From G963663525 sp963663525 (lineage in GTDB: Bacteria; Myxococcota_A; SURF-8; G963663525): a stretch of DNA of 64,000 nucleotides. Positions 1-7,012 of the stretch are shown piece by piece. Each line of letters begins with the position of its first letter. Within the stretch, counting starts at the first letter, position 1. Position numbers and translations under genes: made by a program. The notes under the pieces were generated by a model that saw only the letters and a list, made by a program, of their open reading frames with translations, made no database searches and was not told the DNA's origin. Where the stretch lies: positions 1,736,001 to 1,800,000 of the forward strand of contig CAXXHC010000003.1 of NCBI GenBank assembly GCA_963663525.2. The letters run 5' to 3'.

Positions 1-86
1 AAAATTTCCGCCCTCACAGATTCGGATGTAAATTTTTTGTAAGCAGGTCAGGATTCGGTTGCAAATTTTTGTAGGAAAAATCGTAG

Positions 87-107
87 GTCGGATGATTTTC
101 ACCCGAC
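87..107. repeat. short palindrome, GTCGGGTGA family (copy 1)
   Basis: Nine-base arms flank a 3-base loop, with one mismatch (GTCGGATGA against TCACCCGAC). The same arm sequence recurs at 131-150, and a variant lies near 47068-47147, always between genes. It looks like a small REP-type palindrome. Confidence 0.5.
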
Positions 108-130
108 AATTTTCGAAAAAGATCCTTTGT

Positions 131-150
131 GTCGGGTGAAATCACCCGAC
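131..150. repeat. short palindrome, GTCGGGTGA family (copy 2)
   Basis: A perfect 9-bp inverted repeat (GTCGGGTGA / TCACCCGAC) around two bases. Its right arm is identical to that of copy 1 at 87-107, about 40 bp away. No T-run follows on either strand, so it is not a convincing terminator. Confidence 0.55.
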
Positions 151-240
151 CTTATGACGAATGAACAGATCTAGGCGGTGTCGTCACGGGCTATTTAAGG
201 AGCACATCACTCATAAAAACTATGAAAAAACGTCGGAACG

Positions 241-337
241 AGTGTGCCATAGTCTTACTCGCGGAGCGAGGAAGGCTGTGCTCTCCATGGATTGCACAGC
301 CTCCCTGACCTGAAGGTCCGTGAGACTATGGCACACT
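241..337 (+). other. cloverleaf-like inverted repeat, possible structured RNA
   Basis: The outer arms 241-255 and 323-337 pair perfectly over 15 bp. The stem extends by a T-G wobble and two more pairs to 258/320. Inside are three smaller hairpins: 258-270 (5-bp stem), 273-302 (9-bp stem, 12-base loop containing CCATGG) and 307-318 (4-bp stem). As RNA of the plus strand the T-G step is a G-U pair; on the other strand it would be an A-C mismatch, which favours plus-strand RNA. It is not a recognisable tRNA: the outer stem is too long and there is no T-loop signature. It may be a structured RNA or a mobile palindromic repeat. Confidence 0.45.
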
Positions 338-447
338 TTGGATTTGTAAAATATCAATAAAAACCTGGACTTACTGTTTGGCTATATAACACATGACGAC
401 ACTGTCTAAGAAAAAGGGGCTCAATAGTCGATTTTCCGAGCGAAAAA

Positions 448-475
448 CAGGCCGAGCGGATTTTCGCTCGGCCTG
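448..475 (-). terminator. intrinsic terminator of the peroxiredoxin gene
   Basis: A perfect 11-bp stem (CAGGCCGAGCG / CGCTCGGCCTG) with a 6-base loop. On the minus strand it is followed at once by TTTTTCG. It lies 36 bp past the stop codon of the peroxiredoxin gene. Confidence 0.85.
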
Positions 476-510
476 TGTGACTTGTTTTTACGGTATTTTA
501 CGAGTTTGGA

Positions 511-1107
511 TCAGCGGGAGTGCTCCGAAAGGTAGCGGTGCATACCTTCCGCCGTAGCGGACATGGTTTCCTGTCCCTCTTCCCAGTTTGCCGGGCAGAC
601 TTCGCCCTCGTGGGAGGCGACGTATTGAAACGCTTTGAGGCTGCGCAACGTCTCGTTGACCGAGCGCCCGACCGGAAGATTGTTGATCGTCGCGTGCATC
701 ACCACGCCTTCCGGGTCGATGATGAACAGTCCCCGCAAAGCCACGCCTGCGTTTTCGTCCAGCACTCCGTAAGCTGCGGCAATATTCTTGTTGAGATCGG
801 ACAGCAGAGGGTAATTCAAATCGCCACCGAGCCCGCCTTTGTCGTAGTCGGTTTCGACCCAGGCTTTGTGGGTGAAATGAGAATCCACACTGACTCCAAG
901 AAGTTGTGCGCCGATTTCCTGAAACAGATCCGCGTTGCGGCTAAACTCCAGCACCTCAGTGGGACAGACGAACGTGAAATCAAGCGGGTAAAAGAGAAGA
1001 ACGGTCCATTTGCCCCGGAATTCTTCCAGCGAAAACGATTTCAATTCCCCTTTGTAGAAACCTTCAAGCGTAAATTCCGGTGCCTTTTCACCAACGATTC
1101 CCATCAT
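511..1107 (-). CDS. typical 2-Cys peroxiredoxin (AhpC/TSA family)
   Basis: A thiol peroxidase of 198 residues that reduces hydrogen peroxide and organic hydroperoxides in the cytoplasm. The peroxidatic cysteine is in FTFVCPTE (Cys48) and the resolving cysteine in EVCPANW (Cys171), so this is a typical 2-Cys, dimer-forming enzyme. Length fits the Prx1/AhpC class. Two ATG codons follow each other at the start. AGAAGGAG lies only about 3 bases from the first and 6 from the second, so the second (start at 1104, 197 residues) may be the real one. It is a single-gene unit transcribed away from dnaB, with its own terminator at 448-475. No AhpF or thioredoxin partner is adjacent, so the electron donor is unknown. 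Confidence 0.95.
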   Translation of the reverse strand: MMGIVGEKAPEFTLEGFYKGELKSFSLEEFRGKWTVLLFYPLDFTFVCPTEVLEFSRNADLFQEIGAQLLGVSVDSHFTHKAWVETDYDKGGLGGDLNYPLLSDLNKNIAAAYGVLDENAGVALRGLFIIDPEGVVMHATINNLPVGRSVNETLRSLKAFQYVASHEGEVCPANWEEGQETMSATAEGMHRYLSEHSR

Positions 1108-1342
1108 GCTCTCCTTCTAAGAGTGAACAGGTTATAAGTAGAAAAAAGTTGTTAATAACGAATCTGTTCATTTGTTCGGAGAAATCAAGAGTCCGCCTCG
1201 CTTTTTTCGAGTTTTCCGGTTTTATTCGTCGACGCTCATATTATTTTTCACGTCGCAAACCATTTTTCCGGTTGTTCGGAGTGAGAGGAGAGGCTATCCT
1301 TTGGAACCTTTCGTCCCTTTTGCATGAAACGGAGCTTTCGAG

Positions 1343-2746
1343 ATGGAAAACGAGCCTCAAGGCACGTTTGCGAATGATAAAGAAGACCTTGCCGGAGGTC
1401 GGGTTCCGCCCCATTCCACAGAAGCGGAACGGGCGGTGCTGGGCGGCGTAATGCTGCGCGACCGGGAAATTCATCAAGTGATTCCGATACTTTCTCCCGA
1501 TCACTTCTACGTGCGCGCCAACGCGATGATCTACGAAGCGATGGTGGAACTCGCACAGAAAAACCAGCCCATCGATTTCGTCTGGCTCAAAGACCAACTC
1601 TTGCGCAAAGGCCATTTGGAGAGTGTCGGCGGCCTGGAATATCTGGCGGAGTTGTCCAACACCGTCGCCACGGCGGGGAACATCGTCAGTTATGCCGGAA
1701 TCATCAAGGAAAAAGCCTTCCTTCGGCAAATGATCGACGCCGGGTTGCAACTCGTGGCCCAGGGCTTCGACGAACCGGAGGATACGCAGAAATACATCCG
1801 TGAAGGGCTCGACCGCCTGTTTGCGATCAACCTGGAAGGCGATGACAGGCCGTATTACCACATTGCCGACGGCATGGAGGACGCCTTCAACGCCATTGCC
1901 CTGCCCAACGAGGATAGGCGGCAGATTCCCACCGGCTTTTACGATCTCGACGAAAAAATCACCGGTTTTGCGCCGGGACAGTTGATTATTCTGGCAGCAA
2001 GGCCCGCCATGGGCAAAACCTCGTTGGCGCTCAATATTGCAACGAAAATCGCCAAAAAAGAGAAGCGGGTGGCGATTTTCTCGCTGGAAATGACCCGCAA
2101 GGAACTGACTTCGCGCATGTTGTGTACCGAAGCCGAGGTGGATGGCACCAAGGCCCGAAAAGGGATGCCCTCGACCGACGAACTCACACGGCTGGGGCAG
2201 GCCGCCGACGAACTTTCGCAACTGCCGATTCTCATTGATGATACAGGCGGTATCTCGGATAGCGAGATCCGCGCCAAGGCGCAATTGATGGAGTCCAATG
2301 GCGGGTTGGACCTCGTGGTGATCGACTACCTTCAGTTGATGCAGACGAGAATGCAAAGCCGCAATTTCAACCGAGAACAGTACATCAGTCAGATTTCGCG
2401 CAATCTCAAAAATCTCGCCAAGGATCTGGACGTTCCGGTGCTCTGTCTGGCCCAGCTCAGCCGCGCCGTGGAAAGCCGCCCCAACAAGCGCCCGATGATG
2501 AGCGACCTGCGCGAATCGGGGGCCATCGAGCAGGACGCCGACCTCGTGCTTTTCATTTACCGGGAAGAGTACTACGACCCCACCCGCGTGGATTATCACA
2601 ACGTGGCCGAATTGATCGTCGGCAAGAACCGTTTCGGGTCCACCGGTCGTGTGGCGGTGCGTTTCGAAGGCAGCCTGACCCGTTTCGACAACCTCGCCCC
2701 CGACGAAATGCCCGAAGATTTCGGTCAGGAGGGTGCGGCGTCCTGA
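1343..2746 (+). CDS. dnaB: replicative DNA helicase DnaB
   Basis: The hexameric helicase that unwinds the chromosomal replication fork. The 467-residue length is normal for the family. The N-terminal helical domain is recognisable from the PPHSTEAERAVLGGVML motif. The RecA-like motor has Walker A (ARPAMGKTS) near residue 221, Walker B (VVIDYLQLM) near residue 327, and the C-terminal DLRESGAIEQDAD segment. There is no intein. GGAG lies 8 bases before the chosen ATG. It is the first gene of a plus-strand run, 23 bp before the small membrane protein, and is divergent from the peroxiredoxin gene with 235 bp between them. Confidence 0.97.
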   Translation: MENEPQGTFANDKEDLAGGRVPPHSTEAERAVLGGVMLRDREIHQVIPILSPDHFYVRANAMIYEAMVELAQKNQPIDFVWLKDQLLRKGHLESVGGLEYLAELSNTVATAGNIVSYAGIIKEKAFLRQMIDAGLQLVAQGFDEPEDTQKYIREGLDRLFAINLEGDDRPYYHIADGMEDAFNAIALPNEDRRQIPTGFYDLDEKITGFAPGQLIILAARPAMGKTSLALNIATKIAKKEKRVAIFSLEMTRKELTSRMLCTEAEVDGTKARKGMPSTDELTRLGQAADELSQLPILIDDTGGISDSEIRAKAQLMESNGGLDLVVIDYLQLMQTRMQSRNFNREQYISQISRNLKNLAKDLDVPVLCLAQLSRAVESRPNKRPMMSDLRESGAIEQDADLVLFIYREEYYDPTRVDYHNVAELIVGKNRFGSTGRVAVRFEGSLTRFDNLAPDEMPEDFGQEGAAS

Positions 2747-2769
2747 AACGCCGGAAAAGAGAGCCTCCC

Positions 2770-3273
2770 ATGAAAAACATGCCGACGCGAGCCCAGCGCT
2801 GGCTGAAAATCCTACACCTTCTCCTGGCGGCGCTGTGGCTGGCTTCTGCCATCACCCTGGTATTGTTGCCTCTTTTCGTACAGCCCGAGCGGAACGATGC
2901 TTTATATGGAGCGATGCTGGCGATGAAATTCATCGACGATTTCATCATCATTCCGGCGGCGAACGGCTGCCTGCTGACCGGCATTGTGTACGGAATTTGG
3001 ACACACTGGGGATTTTTCAGGCATCGGTGGGTAATCGTGAAATGGGTGGTGACGCTGTACGGCATTATCGTGGGTACCATCTGGCTGGGGCCGTGGATGA
3101 ATCGAATGGTGGTTCTCGCAGAAGAGTTGGGTGGCGGCGCGCTTTCGAATCCTGAATACCTGCACATGCGTTCGATGAATTTGCTGTGGGGAGGCATTCA
3201 AGCAGGGACGCTGCTGCTGGCCTTGGTGGTTTCGGTTCTGAAACCCTGGAAAAAGAAACCCAAAACCCCGTAA
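2770..3273 (+). CDS. small integral membrane protein, function unknown
   Basis: A 167-residue protein with four hydrophobic segments (about residues 12-33, 55-75, 87-107 and 138-158) and a short basic C-terminus (KPWKKKPKTP). The topology and the conserved-looking K-F-I-D and W-x-x-W-V positions resemble the DUF2269-type family of predicted membrane proteins, but that assignment is a guess. It follows dnaB by 23 bp and precedes the symporter gene by 21 bp, so co-transcription is likely. No catalytic motif is visible. Confidence 0.75.
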   Translation: MKNMPTRAQRWLKILHLLLAALWLASAITLVLLPLFVQPERNDALYGAMLAMKFIDDFIIIPAANGCLLTGIVYGIWTHWGFFRHRWVIVKWVVTLYGIIVGTIWLGPWMNRMVVLAEELGGGALSNPEYLHMRSMNLLWGGIQAGTLLLALVVSVLKPWKKKPKTP

Positions 3274-3294
3274 CGCAACATTTATTTCAAAACG

Positions 3295-4989
3295 ATGGCA
3301 GACGTAATGACCGCAGTGGACTACAGCATGATCGGAGCCTACCTGCTGCTGGTGCTGGCGTTGGGGTTGTTTCTGCGCCGCTGGGCTTCGCGTTCGACGG
3401 AGCATTATTTCCTTTCCGGTCGCAAACTTCCGTGGTGGGTGGCGGGAACCTCTATGGCCGCCTCGGCGTTTTCCATCGATACTCCGCTGTATGTCACCGC
3501 GATTACACGGGCCGGAGGAATCGGGGCGAACTGGGAATGGTGGTGCTATGTCGTGGGCGGGATGTTCGGGGCGCTGGTGCTGGCGGCGCTCTGGCGGCGG
3601 GCGGGCGTCGTCACGGACGTGGAATTCTGCTCTCTGCGTTACGACGGCAAGGGGGCGGATGTGCTCCGCGCCGGGCGTGCGGGAGTTTTCGCCTGCTTCG
3701 TCAACATCGTGGCCATGGGGCTGGTGCTCAAGGCCGTGGTGTCGATATTCGCCGGGCCGCTCGGTCTTCATCCGCTTTGGGTGTTGTTGCCCTGCTTGGC
3801 GATTACCGCCCTGTATTCGGTACTTTCCGGGTTCTGGGGGGTGGTTGTTACGGATTTTCTGCAATTCTGGCTGGCGTTGATCGGCGCGATTCTGCTGGCC
3901 GTGTTTTCCGTGCACGCCGCCGGAGGTCTGGACGCGCTTGGGGCCGTGATTGCCGCCGATGGAGATCGCGCCGTGAGCATGTGGCCTTCCACCGGGGATT
4001 CCGAAAGTATCTTCGCGGCCATGCTGATGTTTTTAGGAGTGCAGTGGTGGGCGTTTCTCAATGCCGATGGGGGCGGGAAGATCATTCAGCGCCAGCTTGC
4101 CTGTCGCTCCGAGCGGGACGCCTCCATCGCCACGTTGTTTTTTCTCGTGACGCATTACGTGGTGCGAACCTGGCCCTGGATCCTCACCGCGCTGGCCTCG
4201 CTCGTACTTTTGCCCAAAGTCGGAGAAGGCGAGCAGGCGTATGCCCTGGTGTTGTTTCAAGTGCTGCCGGAGGGATTGCGGGGGTTGATGGTCGCCACGC
4301 TGATCGCGGCGTTCATGTCCACCATCGACACCCAGTTGAACTGGGGTGGCAGCTACTTCGTCAATGACCTGTACCGTCCTTATCTTGCCAAAAACCGTAG
4401 CGAAAACCATTACTTGAAAGTTTCGCGTCTTTTCGTGCTTGTCTCGCTGGCGGGAGCCGGATTCGTCGCCCTGTGGGGCGAAAGCGTGACGGGACTGTTT
4501 CGCTTTCTACTGGCGATGGGGGCGGGCCTGGGACCGGTCTTGCTGCTGCGCTGGTTCTGGTGGAGGATCAACGCCTGGAGCGAGTTGACGGCCATGCTGT
4601 CCTCGATGGTTGTGGCTTCTCTCTGTCGCTACCAGGGAATGGCGTTGCACGACTCGTTGTTGGTGACGCTTGCCGTCTGCCTGCCGTTGACAATTGCCGT
4701 CACGTGGCTGACGCCTCCGGTGGGGGAAGTCCATCGAAAACGTTTTATGGAGCGTACTCGACCGCCGGGGTTCTGGAAAACGACCGATAGAGTAGAAAAA
4801 ACACCTGTTTTGGAGGCATCCCGGCGTGGTTTCGCGGGGCTCGTGCTTTCCTGGATCGGTGCGACGGCGGGGCTTTTTCTGTTGCTGTTCGGGTCGGGAG
4901 AGTGGCTGCTGGGTTCTGTCGTGGCTGGAATCGGGATGACGCTCGTCGGAGCGGCTTTGCTGTTCGTGGGTTGGAGAAGGGTTTTATAG
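3295..4989 (+). CDS. sodium:solute symporter (SSS family)
   Basis: A 564-residue inner-membrane protein with about 13 hydrophobic segments. The start of helix 1 and the following loop (EHYFLSGRKLPWWVAGTSMAAS, residues about 36-57) are typical of the SSS/SLC5 family, in which an inward Na+ gradient drives solute uptake. The substrate cannot be read from the sequence. The long WWAFLNADGGGKIIQR loop and the S-T-I-D-T-Q-L-N-W motif in a later helix also fit. The ATG at 3295 has no strong ribosome-binding site; ATG 3307 is an alternative. It is probably the last gene of the dnaB run; a transposase on the opposite strand follows. Confidence 0.88.
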   Translation: MADVMTAVDYSMIGAYLLLVLALGLFLRRWASRSTEHYFLSGRKLPWWVAGTSMAASAFSIDTPLYVTAITRAGGIGANWEWWCYVVGGMFGALVLAALWRRAGVVTDVEFCSLRYDGKGADVLRAGRAGVFACFVNIVAMGLVLKAVVSIFAGPLGLHPLWVLLPCLAITALYSVLSGFWGVVVTDFLQFWLALIGAILLAVFSVHAAGGLDALGAVIAADGDRAVSMWPSTGDSESIFAAMLMFLGVQWWAFLNADGGGKIIQRQLACRSERDASIATLFFLVTHYVVRTWPWILTALASLVLLPKVGEGEQAYALVLFQVLPEGLRGLMVATLIAAFMSTIDTQLNWGGSYFVNDLYRPYLAKNRSENHYLKVSRLFVLVSLAGAGFVALWGESVTGLFRFLLAMGAGLGPVLLLRWFWWRINAWSELTAMLSSMVVASLCRYQGMALHDSLLVTLAVCLPLTIAVTWLTPPVGEVHRKRFMERTRPPGFWKTTDRVEKTPVLEASRRGFAGLVLSWIGATAGLFLLLFGSGEWLLGSVVAGIGMTLVGAALLFVGWRRVL

Positions 4990-5514
4990 AACTGTGATTT
5001 CACGAAACGTCGTGTCATTCTTCCCAGGGCGATTCAATTCTACTTCTTTCCACGATTTCCAAGGAAGGAAGGGTGCCATCTATAAGAGAGACCTGTTTGT
5101 CAAGCAGATTCCCCCCTTTTTTTTCATCGATGTCAAGCCGTCCTTCGTTCATCCATCTATTCGGCGTCGTATTTCACGCGCCATGATTCCGTGCAAGAAT
5201 CGTCCGCCCCATTCACGGTCAAGCTCTCGTCGGAGCACTGGCACCCGCGGGGTCGGACGAAACGGTGATTCGAAAGAACGTATGGAACATCGAAATCTCT
5301 TCACGTTGCTTCTGTCACTTAGCGTCTATCCTCGTCTGTCACTTAGCGTCTACCTCTTGATCTCGTGGCTTGTCGATACCTCCTTGGCCGGAGCCTTCGC
5401 CGAAGTCCTCCCCGTCCGTCGCCTACAACCCTCTCACGCACGAGCAAGGCGGGCGGGTCAAGGCTGCAAAGCACGAGCGAAGCGAGCCTGGCCTTGACGC
5501 GCCCGGTGCTCGTG
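4990..5514. other. gene-free flank between symporter and transposase
   Basis: An open frame crosses this stretch but has no homology-like features and overlaps the transposase gene end, so it was not called. The region contains an 18-bp direct repeat at 5311-5352 and the left arm of a long inverted repeat beginning at 5407. Part of it probably belongs to the IS110-type element. Confidence 0.5.
5311..5352. repeat. 18-bp direct repeat, 24-bp period
   Basis: TCTGTCACTTAGCGTCTA occurs at 5311-5328 and again at 5335-5352, separated by 6 bases. It lies about 50 bp outside the large inverted repeat at the transposase end. It could be part of the element end or a target-site remnant. Confidence 0.55.
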
Positions 5515-5544
5515 CTACTGGGCACAAGCCGACGGACGGGGAGG
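5407..5544 (-). other. 138-nt inverted repeat overlapping the transposase 3' end
   Basis: Four paired blocks fold this stretch into one long hairpin: 5407-5421 with 5530-5544 (15 bp, perfect), 5438-5446 with 5507-5515 (9 bp), 5450-5454 with 5501-5505 (5 bp), and 5457-5464 with 5491-5498 (8 bp). The last nine or so codons of the transposase lie inside the right arm. IS1111-type members of the IS110 family carry subterminal inverted repeats, and their bridge RNA comes from the end downstream of the transposase. Either role would fit this place. The strand given is that of the transposase. Confidence 0.5.
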
Positions 5545-6633
5545 CCTGGAATCGCACCCGTCGCCACCAGACGCACGGCCTGCAAACTCCCAACCCCCAT
5601 AACCGTCCGGCACCACCCCCAAAGCCTCGGGCGAAAAGCCCTCGGAACGTTTCAAAAGAGCATGCACGATCCGGCACAGTTTCGCCGCCACCGCCACCTT
5701 CGCCTTGTTGGCACCGTGCTTCTCCAACCAGCGGCGATAATACGGGTTCAGCGGCTTCTTTCGCTTCCGGGCGTGCTGCGCGCACTCCACAAGCAACGCC
5801 CGCAACAACCCCGGCCCCTCCCGCGTGATGCGTCCCTTGCGCTCGCGATCCCCCGAATCGTAGCTCGACGGGCACAGACCCACGTAGGCCGTCACCTGCT
5901 TTCCCGAACGGAAACGACCGATGTCGAACAGATGCGCCGCAAGCGCCAGCCGCGTGATCGGGCCCACTCCCGGAATCGTCTGCACCCCATCGAACGCGTG
6001 GTTTTCACGGCCAAGATCCTCGGCCATCGTCGTCAACCCTTCGATCTGATTCGAGGCCAAAAGGAAGCTGGCGAAATGCGTTTCCAACAGCTGTCTCACC
6101 ATCTCGGGCATCTTGGCGTCGAGCCGCTTTTTCCAGGCCGCTTGGGTGTTCATGCTTCCCGAGGCGCCATCCAGGCCGTACTCCCTCAGCAGCGCCTTGG
6201 CGGCGTTGATCGCCTGCGTCTGGATCTTCACGTTCAGCGCCCGCGCCTTGAGCACCGAACGAAGCTTGCGCATCGGCTCCGGCGGCAGAACCACCTCGCG
6301 AACCAAGGCTCCCGTGCGCAGGTTGGTACAGAGATCCTGGGCGTCGCGGGTGTCGGTCTTTTTCTTCCGGCTGCGGGTTTTCTTCGCCACTTCATCCGCC
6401 GGGTACACCTGCGGGCATCCTCCCAATACGACGACGATTCCGCTTGTGGAATACGCCTTCGAACAGGCTTCCATCCCCGGCGCACCGGGATGCTTTTCGA
6501 GCCAGGGCCGGAGCGTTTCGGAGAATCCGGAAAAGGTGGTCGGACAAGATCCGAGAAAAACCTGCTTTCCCGTATCGTCCTGAATGCAAATGGTGGTTGA
6601 CTTCTGATGCACATCCATTCCAATACAAATCAT
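5515..6633 (-). CDS. IS110-family DEDD transposase (recombinase)
   Basis: A 372-residue recombinase that moves the insertion sequence. The N-terminal RuvC-like domain has the acidic tetrad at Asp7 (GMDVHQ), Glu55 (GMEACSKAY), Asp94 and Asp97 (KKTDTRDAQ), with the spacing typical of the family. A coiled region follows. The C-terminal Transposase_20 domain starts near IPGVGPITRLALAAHLFDI and continues through YVGLCPSSYDSGDRERKG to the end of the domain. The reading frame is intact and AGGAGG lies 7 bases before the ATG, so the gene may be active. The last 30 residues (rich in Gly, Pro and Ser) look less conserved, and their DNA overlaps the long inverted repeat. IS110 enzymes are guided by an element-encoded bridge RNA. 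Confidence 0.93.
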   Translation of the reverse strand: MICIGMDVHQKSTTICIQDDTGKQVFLGSCPTTFSGFSETLRPWLEKHPGAPGMEACSKAYSTSGIVVVLGGCPQVYPADEVAKKTRSRKKKTDTRDAQDLCTNLRTGALVREVVLPPEPMRKLRSVLKARALNVKIQTQAINAAKALLREYGLDGASGSMNTQAAWKKRLDAKMPEMVRQLLETHFASFLLASNQIEGLTTMAEDLGRENHAFDGVQTIPGVGPITRLALAAHLFDIGRFRSGKQVTAYVGLCPSSYDSGDRERKGRITREGPGLLRALLVECAQHARKRKKPLNPYYRRWLEKHGANKAKVAVAAKLCRIVHALLKRSEGFSPEALGVVPDGYGGWEFAGRASGGDGCDSRPPRPSACAQ

Positions 6634-7012
6634 GGGCTTTCCTCCTGCTTGGGACGCTCAAGCGATCCCGTCATCAAAATAGGGCGATGATACCATCGAC
6701 CCTGCCGGGGGAAAGCCCTCTCTTATGGAATCACGGTCTTTCGCCGTTAGGCGAAAGGCCGTGAAAACACAGGCAATCCGGGCCATCGATCCATTCCGGA
6801 TCGAAGACCCGGGCACCCTTTCCTTCATCTAACGAATCAGGTTCGTGCCAAATCAAGAATGGAATCGCCCTGAGGTTGCGGTTGCAATTATTGACATGAC
6901 TTTAAATCTAAGGAATCGTGAAACGGTTGTAACAAAATGCTTTCGTAAACGTCTCAATGAAAGCAAAGGATCGAAACGTATCGATCACTCCTAAGGAAAG
7001 AAGATTTACACA
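6634..7012. other. intergenic between transposase and RND operon
   Basis: No gene. It holds the transposase ribosome-binding site (minus strand), two hairpins at 6732-6763 and 6778-6812, and, towards 7012, the leader of the RND adaptor gene. No TetR- or MarR-type regulator gene is present beside the pump operon. Confidence 0.6.
6732..6812. other. two adjacent hairpins upstream of the transposase
   Basis: Hairpin 1 has 14-base arms (6732-6745, 6750-6763) with a GTTA loop and one T-G pair. Hairpin 2 nests CGATCC/GGATCG (6787-6792, 6798-6803) inside CCGGG/CCCGG (6778-6782, 6808-6812). Neither has a following T-run. In IS110-group elements the bridge RNA lies upstream of the transposase, so this is the second candidate place for it. 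The wobble in hairpin 1 pairs only as plus-strand RNA, which argues against that strand assignment. Confidence 0.4.

Larger units (their letters stand above)
1..510. other. gene-free left edge
   Basis: No credible coding region. The stretch is AT-rich and contains two copies of a short GTCGGGTGA-type palindrome, a 97-nt cloverleaf-shaped inverted repeat and, next to the peroxiredoxin gene, a terminator hairpin. The first 80 bases carry two loosely similar segments that share AAATTTTTGTA. The four structures are listed separately. Confidence 0.6.
5407..6812 (-). mobile_element. IS110/IS1111-type insertion sequence (ends not fixed)
   Basis: The element is defined by its DEDD transposase gene with structured DNA on both sides: a 138-nt inverted repeat at the 3' side, and two hairpins (6732-6763, 6778-6812) at the 5' side. 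IS110-family elements have no standard terminal inverted repeats and usually make no target duplication, so exact ends cannot be read from one copy. The coordinates are the outer edges of the structures, not proven termini. It sits between the symporter gene and the RND operon. Confidence 0.6.

Noticed and set aside
241..337. tRNA or integron attC site
   Set aside because: The outer stem of 15-18 bp, absent T-loop and missing attC core-site sequences do not fit either.
1241..2599. 452-codon minus-strand frame opposite dnaB
   Set aside because: Antisense shadow of a highly conserved gene; composition typical of high-GC antisense reading.
3186..4367. 393-codon plus-strand frame inside the symporter gene
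   Set aside because: Overlaps a clear SSS transporter gene in another frame; Gly/Arg-rich product with no family features.
4994..5497. 167-codon frame after the symporter gene
   Set aside because: Crosses the repeat and inverted-repeat DNA near the IS end; no signal peptide, domain or ribosome-binding site.
5365..6600. 411-codon plus-strand frame opposite the transposase
   Set aside because: Antisense shadow; Arg/His/Pro-rich and without known domain.
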